DNA of 64,000 nucleotides from Candidatus Kaistia colombiensis (lineage in GTDB: Bacteria; Pseudomonadota; Alphaproteobacteria; Rhizobiales; Kaistiaceae): the NCBI GenBank assembly GCA_029203105.1, contig CP119318.1, forward strand, positions 2,742,501 through 2,806,500. The letters run 5' to 3'. The notes beneath the pieces were generated by a model that saw only the letters and a program-made list of their open reading frames with translations, ran no database searches and was not told the DNA's origin. The translations under genes were made by a program, and so were the position numbers. Positions 52,540-60,905 of this stretch are shown here, one piece after another (position 1 is the stretch's first letter; each line of letters opens with the position of its first letter).

Positions 52540-53073
52540 ATGTCGAGTTGCCCGCATTCCGTTCGTCCGCTCCGGAGGATCGACGCATGGATGACCCGGC
52601 ATCACCCGGACCGCCTGCCGCTGTTCCGTCCGGCCGCCGATCCTGCCTCGCTGGCGCGGATCGAGACACTCTTCGGCAAGGCCATGCCGTGCGAGATCCG
52701 GACGCTCTACGCCGCCTATGATGGCCAGTCGGTGGGCGCGCCGAGTCTTTACCTCAACCAGCGCTGGCTGCCGCTCGACCTTGTGCGTGTCGCCTGGGAG
52801 GACCTGTGTCAGCGCTACGGCCCTTGTGGCGCCGACGCCGGAGGCAACTGGCTGGTCTGGTCGAGCGAGTGGCTGCCCCTCTTCGGTAACCCGCGCGGCG
52901 ACCACTACTGCGTGGACCTTGGAACGACGCCGGCCGGTCGTTGCGGCCGGATCCTCTGGTTTCTCTACGACGAGCCTAGGCGCGCGGTCATTGCCGCGAG
53001 CCTGAGACGATGGCTCCAGCGGATCGCTGACGGCGTCGAGGACGGCACCTGGCGGCTGGATGACGGCTATTGA
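52540..53073 (+). CDS. SMI1/KNR4 (SUKH) family protein
   Basis: The product is 177 aa and consists of one SUKH-like domain. PADPASLARIETLFGKAMPCEIRTLYAAYDGQS is the family's opening helix pair. LYLNQRWLPLDLVRVAWEDL, WLPLFGNPRGDHYCVDLG and GRILWFLYDEPRRAVIAASL follow in the usual order with the GD...DL motif. SUKH proteins often serve as immunity proteins to contact-dependent or polymorphic toxins, but many are orphans. The ATG at 52540 lies nine bases after GGAGG and is preferred over the GTG at 52534. No toxin gene is next to it. Confidence 0.82.
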   Translation: MSSCPHSVRPLRRIDAWMTRHHPDRLPLFRPAADPASLARIETLFGKAMPCEIRTLYAAYDGQSVGAPSLYLNQRWLPLDLVRVAWEDLCQRYGPCGADAGGNWLVWSSEWLPLFGNPRGDHYCVDLGTTPAGRCGRILWFLYDEPRRAVIAASLRRWLQRIADGVEDGTWRLDDGY

Positions 53074-53146
53074 CGGGCTGAGCGACGAACCGTCGTCCGG
53101 CCTGCCTCTGCATCCCAAATGAACCGGTTCTGACTATCTGGAGAGG

Positions 53147-54854
53147 ATGATGCGAACCAAAATTGTATGCCGGACCGTCGCGGCAGTTCTGTTCTGCGGC
53201 GTTTCCGGACTATCCGTCTCGGCCCAGGAACGGGCGGCCTCGCCCCTCGTCCAGCAGATCAACAACGGCAACTGGCTACCGCAGGCCGAGGCCGAGCAAC
53301 TTGTTGACGATCTCTATTTCAATCAAGCGATCCAAGCCTACATCACCCTGCTACCGGCCCTGAACATCATCGGTATCCGCGACGGCTCCGAGGCGACCTT
53401 CGGCAAGGGCTACAATGTCCTGCCGATCTGGAAGGAGCGCATGGACAGCCGAACCTGGATCCCGACACCCAATGCCGATGTGATCTACTCGATGAGCTAT
53501 CTCGACCTGAAGGAGACCGGTCCGCTCGTCGTCGCCGCGCCGCCGAACGTCATCGGCATGTTCACGGATTTCTTCCAGAATACCATCACCGATGTCGGCG
53601 CCATCGGCCCGGACCGGGCGCGCGGCGGGCTCTACCTGCTGTTGCCGCCGGACTATGCCGGTGAAGTCCCGCAGGGCTATTTCGCCTTCAGATCCAAGAC
53701 CTACAACGTCTTCCTGTTCTTCCGCACTGTCATGAAGCAGGGCGAGAAAGGTCCCGACCCGGCACCGGCGGTCGCCCTTGCCGAGACGACTCGCGTCTAT
53801 CCGCTGTGGGAGATGGAAAAGGACGTCAAGCCGATGCAGTTTCCGGACGGCAGCGGCAAGGGCATCAACATGATGTATCCCACCGACAACACCTTCTGGA
53901 CGAAGCTGAAGGCCTTTGTCGACTATGAACCGGCCGAGGCGATTGATCCGCTAACGCGGGGGGTTCTCGCCAAATTCGGCATTGTGAAAGGCAAGCCTTT
54001 CGCCCCGACTGAGCGGCAACAGGCCCTGTTGAAGAAGGCGGTCGAGACCGCGCCGAAGATGATCCTGGCGACCCGCCAGCTCGGGCGCCCCGACAAACGC
54101 AACCTCTACTACACGGACCGCCAGTGCAGCGGGGATGGAGGCGAGACCAAGTGGGTGGTGCCTGAGAAGTTCTTCGAGGAGTTCGGCGAGGTGCTCGCGA
54201 GCGTTGATCCGCTGCCCGGCGAAGAGGCGCTCTACGCCCAGTTTCGCTTGCTGCTCGACAGCGCGGCCAAGGATCCGAGCATGCAAGAGCATCCTGGTCG
54301 ATACGGCCATCGCGACGGAGGCGGAGGTCATCAAGCCGTTCTTCGAATGGCGGCACAACGGACGACCGGCTGGCAATGGCTGGAACCGCTCCACCAACAA
54401 TGCCCAGTTCGGCATCGACTACTTTAACCGGACGGGAACCGCGAAATCGAACATGTTCGAAAACCGGCCGACCGAAACGCAGTACTTCTACACGGACAAT
54501 GACGCTTCGGGCACCCAAATGAGCGGCGGGGAGAGCTATGAAATCACCTTCGCTCCAGGCCAGGAGCCGCCGGTCGACGGCTTCTGGTCACTGACCCTCT
54601 ACAACGACAAGCATCTCTTCCACGCCAACGAGCTGAAGCGCTACTCGCTCGGCACCAAGAACAAGGACCTCAAGCGCAACCCGGACGGCTCGCTCACCCT
54701 CTACGCCGGCGCCAAATCGCCAGGCAGCGACAAGGAGGCGAACTGGCTGCCAGCGCCGGATGGGACCTTCTCGCTCTACATCCGCGCCTACTGGGGCAAG
54801 GAACCGATCCTGGACGGCTCCTGGCAGCCACCGAGCATCAAGCGGAGAGCCTGA
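53147..54854 (+). pseudogene. DUF1254/DUF1214 family exported protein, one frameshift
   Basis: Corrected, the gene codes 568 aa with a signal peptide (FCGVSGLSVSAQ, cleavage near residue 27). The first part (AIQAYITLLPALNIIGIRD, WIPTPNADVIYSMSYLDL, PPNVIGMFTDFFQNTITDVG) is DUF1254. The second (GTQMSGGESYEITFAPGQEPPVDGFW and LTLYNDKHLFHANELKRYSLG) is DUF1214. An extra base near 54284-54289 shifts the frame after AAKDPSMQ; the continuing sequence (ILVDTAIATEAEVIKPFFEW) is clean to the stop. The family is of unknown function and is exported. SD GGAGAGG precedes the tandem ATG pair. Confidence 0.82.
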
Positions 54855-55044
54855 CCGCTCGTTCGATACAGCCTTTGGTGACGATCTACGCGAGCAGCGA
54901 TTTCTGCCGAAAGCCGCCAAGGCTGTTCCCGGCCAGCTAGACCTTCCATGAACAGGACCATTTGGACCATCCGACTGTACCAGGGCGGGCCGCAAGTCAC
55001 CGAAACGGAAGGACTGCTTTCAGATCAACGACTTAAAAGGGGAA

Positions 55045-55137
55045 TGGCGGAGAGGAAGGGATTCGAACCCTCGAGACGGTTTTAAGCCGTCTACTCCCTT
55101 AGCAGGGGAGCGCCTTCGGCCACTCGGCCACCTCTCC
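55045..55137 (-). tRNA. tRNA-Ser(GCT)
   Basis: Read on the minus strand, GGAGAGG at the 5' end pairs with CCTCTCC at the 3' end, followed by discriminator G and an encoded CCA. The anticodon arm is CTCCC-CTGCTAA-GGGAG with anticodon GCT. A long variable arm (ACGG-type stem, AGACGGCTTAAAACCGTCT) and the T-arm GGGTTCGAATCCC are typical of class II serine tRNAs. It reads AGC and AGU codons. Confidence 0.97.
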
Positions 55138-55376
55138 GCCGCTGGTGATAGTTGGACAAACTGCAGGATACAAGCGGTTTCGTGCCGATCCTGACCTTTT
55201 CCACACTGGGAGATCTTGCAGCATCTCGTGGCGAGGCGTGAAACGAAGCAGGATCCGGCGAGGTTTGGCGCGCCAGAACAGCGGCCGCCTTGTCGCGCTA
55301 CTCCAGCCTGCGGGCGGGGCAGTCCTGACATTTGCGAAGAGGCAGGGCGGCGGGGGGCATTGCGGCCGGACGACGC

Positions 55377-56018
55377 CTATTCCCCGCCGTTTGGATCCTG
55401 CAAGGATGGACCGCACCAGCCGGGCAGGTAGCTCGCACTCTTGGTTTTCGACAGGGTCAGCGCGTCGCCGAGGGCGTCCGCGAAGTTGTCGTCGATGCGA
55501 GACTTCTCGATGTTTCGCCGCAGGAAGTCCGCCCACAGAAACTCGCTGTAGAATGACATGTCCTTCGCATAGCCGCCGACCCGACGGAGCGCTCCGGCCA
55601 AGGAGCGAAAAGGATCGTCCTGCATCTGGTCGACCGACTTCGGGATGTCCTTGTAGGTTCGGAGTTTCCCGTCCGCGTCGTAGAGGTGCATCCAGTTCCT
55701 GTGGGCCATGACGAACCAGAATGTGTGGGCGTCGAGGCTGCGAAGATTGGCGACGGGGCTCGTCAGGACATGTTTGACCCCCTCGCGCTGCAAGGCGAGG
55801 GCGAGATGATGGTGGTCGAGAATGTAGTGACGGCCCTTGGGGCCGAGGACGACGGGGATCAGATGCCGTCCGAGGAACTCCGGCCCGCGCTCGCCTTCGT
55901 CGCGCCATTGCCGCTGCTTCTCGTTGACCTCCAGCATGCCGACGGTCAGCTGGGTCGGTCGCAGCGTCGAAAGCTCAACGGGCTGGAGGGCGGGCTCACC
56001 GATTTCCATCGTCGCCAT
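55377..56018 (-). CDS. Putative ParB-like nuclease-fold protein
   Basis: The product is 213 aa. Its N-terminal half resembles the ParB/sulfiredoxin fold: LQPVELSTLRPTQLTVGMLEVNEKQRQW, then LGPKGRHYILDHHHLALALQREGVKHV, where DHHHLALAL stands for the ParB box. The C-terminal half is alpha-helical. The family (putative ParB-like nuclease) is chromosomal and unrelated to parAB loci. GAGGAG lies seven bases before the ATG at 56018. The gene is 239 bp upstream of the tRNA-Ser on the same strand. Confidence 0.75.
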   Translation of the reverse strand: MATMEIGEPALQPVELSTLRPTQLTVGMLEVNEKQRQWRDEGERGPEFLGRHLIPVVLGPKGRHYILDHHHLALALQREGVKHVLTSPVANLRSLDAHTFWFVMAHRNWMHLYDADGKLRTYKDIPKSVDQMQDDPFRSLAGALRRVGGYAKDMSFYSEFLWADFLRRNIEKSRIDDNFADALGDALTLSKTKSASYLPGWCGPSLQDPNGGE

Positions 56019-56126
56019 CTGGGGCTCCTCATGACGGCGGGCCAACAGCTGCCAGCGCCGCGGCGATTCCCGCCACGCTCCGCATGCCCGCGCGTGTCTA
56101 GCCTTCGTCGCGGTCGGGCCTGCGCA

Positions 56127-56315
56127 TCACGAGAGCGCGGCCCGCTCGTTCTGCAGGGTCTCGAGCTGCTGCTCCAGCTCGGCCATCCTGTCCGCCAACC
56201 GGCTCTCGCTGGCGGCGCCCGATGCGGATGAAGCCTGTTCGGTCAACCGCTGCATCGTTTCCCGGATCGCGGCGATCCGGGCATCAATCTCGATCAGGAC
56301 CTTGGCGTCGGTCAT
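56127..56315 (-). CDS. Short coiled-coil protein
   Basis: The product is 62 aa, almost all helix, with a heptad pattern (VLIEIDARIAAIRETMQRLTEQ and LADRMAELEQQLETLQNERA). A GGAGGAG motif precedes the ATG at 56315, which is strong support for translation. It is of unknown role; short coiled-coil proteins like this often work by pairing with a larger partner. It lies 108 bp upstream of the ParB-like gene on the same strand. Confidence 0.62.
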   Translation of the reverse strand: MTDAKVLIEIDARIAAIRETMQRLTEQASSASGAASESRLADRMAELEQQLETLQNERAALS

Positions 56316-56437
56316 CTGGCTCCTCCCAGCAGCGTTCTCGCCAGCCGCATTGCCAGCAGCGTTCCTGCGAATATAACACGGGAGCGCCGGCAAAGGTTCA
56401 ATCGTCGTGGGGCGTAGGGGCGGCTTTCGAGGCAGTC

Positions 56438-56809
56438 TCAGCGCCGGCTGCGGGAGAGCCCCTTTTCCTGCAACTCGGCCAGATAGGCCGCCCAGAGCCT
56501 GTCGTGGTCGCGGCCGAGTTCGGCGAGATAGGTCCAGGTGAACAGGCCGGTGTCATGGCCGTCATCGAAACCGAGCCGGATGGCATAGTTGCCGACCGGG
56601 CTGATCGAGCCGATCGCGACGTCGATCTTGCCCGGCACGGTCTGCTTCTGCGCCTTGCTGTGTCCCTGCACCTCGGCCGAGGGGCTGGTGACGCGAAGAT
56701 ACTCGGCCGCCAGCGCATAGCGTGCGCCGTCCTCGAAGGTCACGGTCAATGTGCGCTTGTCGGGCGACAGGCGGATCTCGGTCGGCCATGGCGTGGATGC
56801 TGTATTCAT
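56438..56809 (-). CDS. DUF971 (gamma-butyrobetaine hydroxylase-like N-terminal domain) protein
   Basis: The product is 123 aa and consists of one DUF971 domain: PTEIRLSPDKRTLTVTFEDGARYALAAEYLRV, SPSAEVQGH, DVAIGSISPVGNYAIRLGFDDGHDTGLFTW and YLAELGRDHDRLW. The SPSAEVQGH and GHDTGLFTW signatures are unmistakable. Such single-domain proteins are common in proteobacteria and have been linked to iron-sulphur or cofactor chemistry in some cases. It diverges from moaA over about 155 bp. Confidence 0.9.
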   Translation of the reverse strand: MNTASTPWPTEIRLSPDKRTLTVTFEDGARYALAAEYLRVTSPSAEVQGHSKAQKQTVPGKIDVAIGSISPVGNYAIRLGFDDGHDTGLFTWTYLAELGRDHDRLWAAYLAELQEKGLSRSRR

Positions 56810-56964
56810 TGTTGAACCCTGACGGCGCTTGGCCGTGAAAATTGCTCTCGCGGCCGCCTTGCGACGCCCGCTTTGGGTCGCGTGCCTTTGAAACGACGCG
56901 ACATCTCGTCTACATAGCAGAGATCGCCGCCCTGACACCAAGACAGGCGGTTTGAGGATTTCGT

Positions 56965-57993
56965 ATGAACCAGATTGTGCCTCTGGTGGCCGAGACGTCG
57001 CCGATGATCGACCCCTTCGGTCGAGCCATCACCTATTTGCGTGTTTCCGTGACGGATCGGTGCGATTTCCGCTGCGTCTATTGCATGGCCGAGGACATGA
57101 CTTTCCTGCCGAAGCGGGACGTTCTTTCGCTCGAGGAGTTGGACCGGCTCTGCAGCGCTTTCATCTCCAAGGGCGTCCGGCGGCTGCGGCTCACGGGTGG
57201 CGAGCCGCTGGTTCGCCGTAACATCATGTCCCTGGTTCGCTCGCTCGGCCGCCATATCGAGAGCGGCCGACTGGACGAGCTGACGCTGACGACCAATGGC
57301 TCGCAGCTTTCCCGCTTCGCTGCCGAACTGGCCGATGCCGGCGTGCGCCGCATCAACGTTTCGATTGACACGCTCGATCCGGCCCGCTTCCGCGCCATCA
57401 CGCGGTGGGGCGATCTCGACAAGGTGATGGCCGGACTCGATGCCGCCCAGGCCGCCGGCCTCAAGGTCAAGATCAACGCGGTCGCGCTCAAGGACGTCAA
57501 CGAGAACGAAATCGATGATTTGATCCGCTTTGCGCATGGGCGTGGCATGGATCTGACGCTGATCGAGACGATGCCGCTGGGTGAGATCGCGGTCGATCGG
57601 ACGGAGCAGTATCTGCCGCTGTCAACCGTGCGGGCGCGGCTTGAAGACAACTGGACGCTGAACGACATCTCCTACAAGACCGGCGGCCCCGCGCGCTATG
57701 TCGAGGTCGCCGAGACGGGCGGGCGGCTCGGCTTCATCACGCCGCTGACCCATAATTTCTGCGAAAGCTGCAACCGGGTGCGGGTCACCTGCACCGGGAC
57801 CCTGTTCATGTGCCTCGGCCAAGAGGATGCCACCGACCTGCGCGCGCCGCTGCGGGCCTCCGAGAACGACGCGCTGCTTTCGGCCGCCATCGACGAGGCG
57901 ATCGGGCGCAAGCCCAAGGGGCATGACTTCGTCATCGACCGCGACCATCGCCGCCCCGCCGTCGCCCGCCATATGAGCATGACGGGCGGCTAG
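56965..57993 (+). CDS. moaA: GTP 3',8-cyclase (molybdenum cofactor biosynthesis)
   Basis: The product is a 342-aa radical-SAM enzyme that starts molybdopterin synthesis from GTP. The N-terminal cluster is held by C33, C37 and C40 (CDFRCVYC). The second cluster by the cysteines in NFCESCNRVRVTCTGTLFMC near 270-288. GGEPLVRR carries the SAM motif, and the C-terminal MTGG ends in the Gly-Gly needed for activity. No other moa gene is in the window. It is preceded by a region shared with the DUF971 gene. Confidence 0.97.
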   Translation: MNQIVPLVAETSPMIDPFGRAITYLRVSVTDRCDFRCVYCMAEDMTFLPKRDVLSLEELDRLCSAFISKGVRRLRLTGGEPLVRRNIMSLVRSLGRHIESGRLDELTLTTNGSQLSRFAAELADAGVRRINVSIDTLDPARFRAITRWGDLDKVMAGLDAAQAAGLKVKINAVALKDVNENEIDDLIRFAHGRGMDLTLIETMPLGEIAVDRTEQYLPLSTVRARLEDNWTLNDISYKTGGPARYVEVAETGGRLGFITPLTHNFCESCNRVRVTCTGTLFMCLGQEDATDLRAPLRASENDALLSAAIDEAIGRKPKGHDFVIDRDHRRPAVARHMSMTGG

Positions 57994-58208
57994 GTCGGCG
58001 AAGATATTCGCGGCATTGCTGCGCTGCAACGTGGTCCGTTGCAGTAAAATCCGGCCGCTTTTCTTGCTGTGCACGTATTTCTCGGCGCGTGGTCCTCGGC
58101 CTCGATTGCATCAGGCTGACTTATTGGTCAATCTTGGCCCGTCAGTGCCGATCTGCCCTGGCCCGGATCATCTGCGGCGCCGCGTTGCCGCGCATTGCCT
58201 GAAGACCC

Positions 58209-59117
58209 ATGCCCGCCCTGGCCGACAACTCTCGCGGCATCATCATGATGGTGCTTTCGAACCTGGCTTTCATCATCAACGATACCTGGATCAAGTTGGT
58301 CAGCGAGGGACTGCCGACCGGCCAGATCCTGTTCATGCGCGGCTCGATCTCCTTCGCCATCATTCTTGTCGCCGTCTTCGTCACGGGAGCGCATCGGCAC
58401 TGGCGCTCCGTGCTCGACCGGCTGGTCGCGTGGCGCACCGTCGGCGAAATTGGAGCGACGCTTCTCTATCTCTACGCGCTGTTCAACATGCCGATCGCCA
58501 ATGTGTCGGCGATTGGCCAGATCGTTCCGCTGATGACGACAGCGGCCGCCGCGGTCTTCCTGGCCGAGCCGGTTGGTTGGCGACGCTGGACTGCGATCGG
58601 CGTCGGCTTTTTGGGCGTCCTGCTGATCATGCGGCCGAGCCTTTCGGGCTTTGACGTCTATTCGCTGGCAGCGCTGGCATCGATGGGTTTCATAACGCTG
58701 CGCGATCTGGTGACGCGCGAGTTCAGGCCGGGCATGTCTACCTTGCTGGTCATGGCTGTCACCGCCGCCTCGATCACGTTCACCGGCGCGGGCTTGGCGA
58801 TTGTCGAGGCGTGGTCCGTGCCCGATACCCGGCAAGTGTCGGCGCTCGCCGCCGCTGCCGTGCTGCTGGTTGCCGGGTACGGCACCTCGATCCTGGCCAT
58901 GCGCTACGGCGCCATGGCCGTCGTGGCGCCGTTCCGCTACGCAGGCATCCTTTTCGCGGTGGTGATCGGCTACATGGTCTGGGGTGATGTGCCCGACGCG
59001 GCGACGCTGATCGGAACGCTGATCGTCATCGCAACCGGCGCCTATACGTTCCGGCGCGAGATGCGTCTGGCGCAGCAGGAGCCGCAGCCGGTACCCATCA
59101 ACCAGTCCAGCGTGTGA
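58209..59117 (+). CDS. EamA/DMT-family permease
   Basis: The product is 302 aa with ten predicted helices in two EamA halves (about 10-145 and 150-290). The first half contains VLSNLAFIINDTWIKLVSEGLPTGQILFMRG, and the second ends with the conserved FRYAGILFAVVIGYMVWGDVPDAATLIG. It is likely an exporter of a small metabolite; the substrate is unknown. Its last 20 bases overlap the end of the convergent nitroreductase gene. Confidence 0.88.
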   Translation: MPALADNSRGIIMMVLSNLAFIINDTWIKLVSEGLPTGQILFMRGSISFAIILVAVFVTGAHRHWRSVLDRLVAWRTVGEIGATLLYLYALFNMPIANVSAIGQIVPLMTTAAAAVFLAEPVGWRRWTAIGVGFLGVLLIMRPSLSGFDVYSLAALASMGFITLRDLVTREFRPGMSTLLVMAVTAASITFTGAGLAIVEAWSVPDTRQVSALAAAAVLLVAGYGTSILAMRYGAMAVVAPFRYAGILFAVVIGYMVWGDVPDAATLIGTLIVIATGAYTFRREMRLAQQEPQPVPINQSSV

Positions 59118-59751
59118 CGATCGCCTCCAGCTCCGGGCGGACCCGATCGGCGGGGCGCTCGGTCTGGCGGCCGAGATGGATGAAGCCGGCGACGCGTTCA
59201 TTCGGCTGAACGCCCAGGATGGCGGCGGCCTCCGGATCGCGGCCCGGCCATTTCAGCAGCCATTGCGTCGCATATCCGTGGGCGGACGCGGCAAGAATGA
59301 GGTTCATGCCAACCGCCCCGGAACCGAGAATTTGATCCCATTCCGGAATCTTCGCGGCGGGGTCTGTGCGGCTGACGACGACGATCGTTACGGGTGCGCG
59401 CATCATGTAGAGCGTCCACATATCGCTCTTCGAAGCATCCAGGCCCGGATTGCGGGCCGCGTAGAGCGCGTCGAAGCGCTCGCCCGACAGCTGGCGCGCC
59501 TCGCCTTCCAGGACGATGAAGCGCCAGGGCGCCAGGCGGCCATGGTCCGGGGATCGCGCGGCAATCTTCAGGATGCGCTCGAGATGCTCGGCCGGGATCG
59601 GCATCGGGTCGAAGGCCCGCATGGGGACCGAACGGCGGGTCTCCAGCTTGGCCAGCATGTTGGGCGAGAATTGCAGTTCGAAGGCGTCGTCGTAGATGGG
59701 GACGGCAGCCGTTGCCGAAGTGACGTGATGGGCGGAGCCTTGATGGGTCAT
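59098..59751 (-). CDS. Nitroreductase family protein (YdjA-like)
   Basis: The product is 217 aa, an FMN-dependent NAD(P)H oxidoreductase fold. The FMN-binding Arg-Ser-rich region is in KLETRRSVPMRAF, and the family's SPDHGRLAPWRFIVLEGEA follows. GMNLILAASAHGYATQWLLKW and GFIHLGRQTERP are C-terminal marks. The compact length and the early SPDH-x-L-x-PWRF pattern resemble YdjA. It overlaps the EamA gene tail-to-tail by 20 bp. Confidence 0.9.
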   Translation of the reverse strand: MTHQGSAHHVTSATAAVPIYDDAFELQFSPNMLAKLETRRSVPMRAFDPMPIPAEHLERILKIAARSPDHGRLAPWRFIVLEGEARQLSGERFDALYAARNPGLDASKSDMWTLYMMRAPVTIVVVSRTDPAAKIPEWDQILGSGAVGMNLILAASAHGYATQWLLKWPGRDPEAAAILGVQPNERVAGFIHLGRQTERPADRVRPELEAIVTRWTG

Positions 59752-60105
59752 TTGGGGGGCAGGCTTTCATCTTCAGTCGCGTTTTACGCGAAAGAGATGC
59801 TCCCCGACCGGACGATTTGCAAGGTTTGGGGGAGGGGGGAATACCCTGCTTCCGACACACGCGGAGGACGAATTCGCGTCCCGTGTTGCGCGGATTCGAC
59901 AGTGCCCGAACGGAAAAATGCCTCGTATCGGGCTTTAGACGGCAGATAACGGGTCCGGGCGGCGACCCGGCGCCTGCCATCGCGCCATCCTTCCAAGCCC
60001 GGCAAAGGCATGCCGGTGCCTTCCGAGCCTATGGGGAAGGTACCGGCGGATTGTCTTCTTTAGCGTTCGTCTTGCGACCCGGTTGCCGGCTCGCGCGAAC
60101 GCGGG
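59752..60105. other. 354-bp gap between nitroreductase start and ABC operon end
   Basis: No protein-coding sequence is supported here. It must contain the nitroreductase promoter. A purine run GGGGGAGGGGGGAA near 59828-59841 is notable but not interpretable. No clear terminator hairpin was found for the ABC operon that ends at 60106. Confidence 0.4.
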
Positions 60106-60897
60106 CTAGGCGGCGCGTCCGGCCAGCGCCTGGTCGGCGGTCAGCGCCGTTTCGGGCGTGCCGGAAACGATCAGCTCCAGTACTTCCTGCTCGGTCGTGT
60201 GCTGGATGTAGCGGTCGCCGACGTTCTGGCCGCGCTTCATCACCATGATGCGGTCACCGACTTCGAAGATGTCGGTCAGGCGGTGCGAGATGATGATCTG
60301 CGCGACGCCCTGGCGCTTCAGTTCCGCCATGGTCTCGAGCAGGCGTTCGGTCGCCATGACCGAGAGGTTCGCCGTCGGCTCGTCGAGGACGACGACGCGC
60401 GGGTTGAAGGAAATGGCGCGGGCGATGGCGACCGATTGCTGACGGCCGCCGGACAAGCTCTCGACCTTCTGGAACACCGAATTGACGTCGACCTTCAGCC
60501 GCTTCAGCACCTGGTCGGCCTCGGCATACATGCGGTTGCGATCAACGAAGAGGCCCTTCTTCGGCCAGCGGCCAAGGAAGATGTTCTGCGCGATATCCAT
60601 GTTTCCGCACAGCGCGAAGTCCTGGTAGATCATCTCGATCCCCTCTTCGCGGCTTTCATGCGGGTTCTTGAAATGTGTCGGCTTGCCCGAGACCAGCACG
60701 TCGCCGGAATCGCGCTGATAGGCGCCGGTCATCACCTTCATCAGCGTCGACTTGCCGGCGGAGTTGTCGCCAACGAGGCCAAGGATCTCTCCTTCGCCAA
60801 GCGTGAGGTTGATGTCCTTGAGAGCCTGGACAGGGCCGAAGGCCTTGGAGATGTGACGCATCTCGACGATCGGCTTGGCAGTCTTGTTTTCTGACAT
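60106..60897 (-). CDS. Sugar ABC transporter ATPase, single-domain (FrcA-like)
   Basis: The product is 263 aa with one ATPase domain: Walker A GDNSAGKST near residue 43, Q-loop MIYQDFALCGNM, signature LSGGRQQSVAIARA, Walker B VVVLDEPTANLS and switch IISHRLTD. Canonical ribose-type ATPases carry two such domains in about 500 aa, so this is the half-size, FrcA-type form. Its permease partner is the fused double permease directly upstream, 8 bp away. The transported sugar or polyol is unknown. Confidence 0.9.
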   Translation of the reverse strand: MSENKTAKPIVEMRHISKAFGPVQALKDINLTLGEGEILGLVGDNSAGKSTLMKVMTGAYQRDSGDVLVSGKPTHFKNPHESREEGIEMIYQDFALCGNMDIAQNIFLGRWPKKGLFVDRNRMYAEADQVLKRLKVDVNSVFQKVESLSGGRQQSVAIARAISFNPRVVVLDEPTANLSVMATERLLETMAELKRQGVAQIIISHRLTDIFEVGDRIMVMKRGQNVGDRYIQHTTEQEVLELIVSGTPETALTADQALAGRAA

Positions 60898-60905
60898 GGG
60901 CGTTC

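Noticed and set aside
55045..55137. tRNA-Ser as a used attachment site
   Set aside because: No integrase gene nearby and no second copy of the tRNA 3' end seen in the window; kept only as a low-level suspicion.
59828..59841. Purine-rich GGGGGAGGGGGG run as a regulatory element or quadruplex
   Set aside because: A single run without the four spaced G-tracts needed; no evidence beyond composition.
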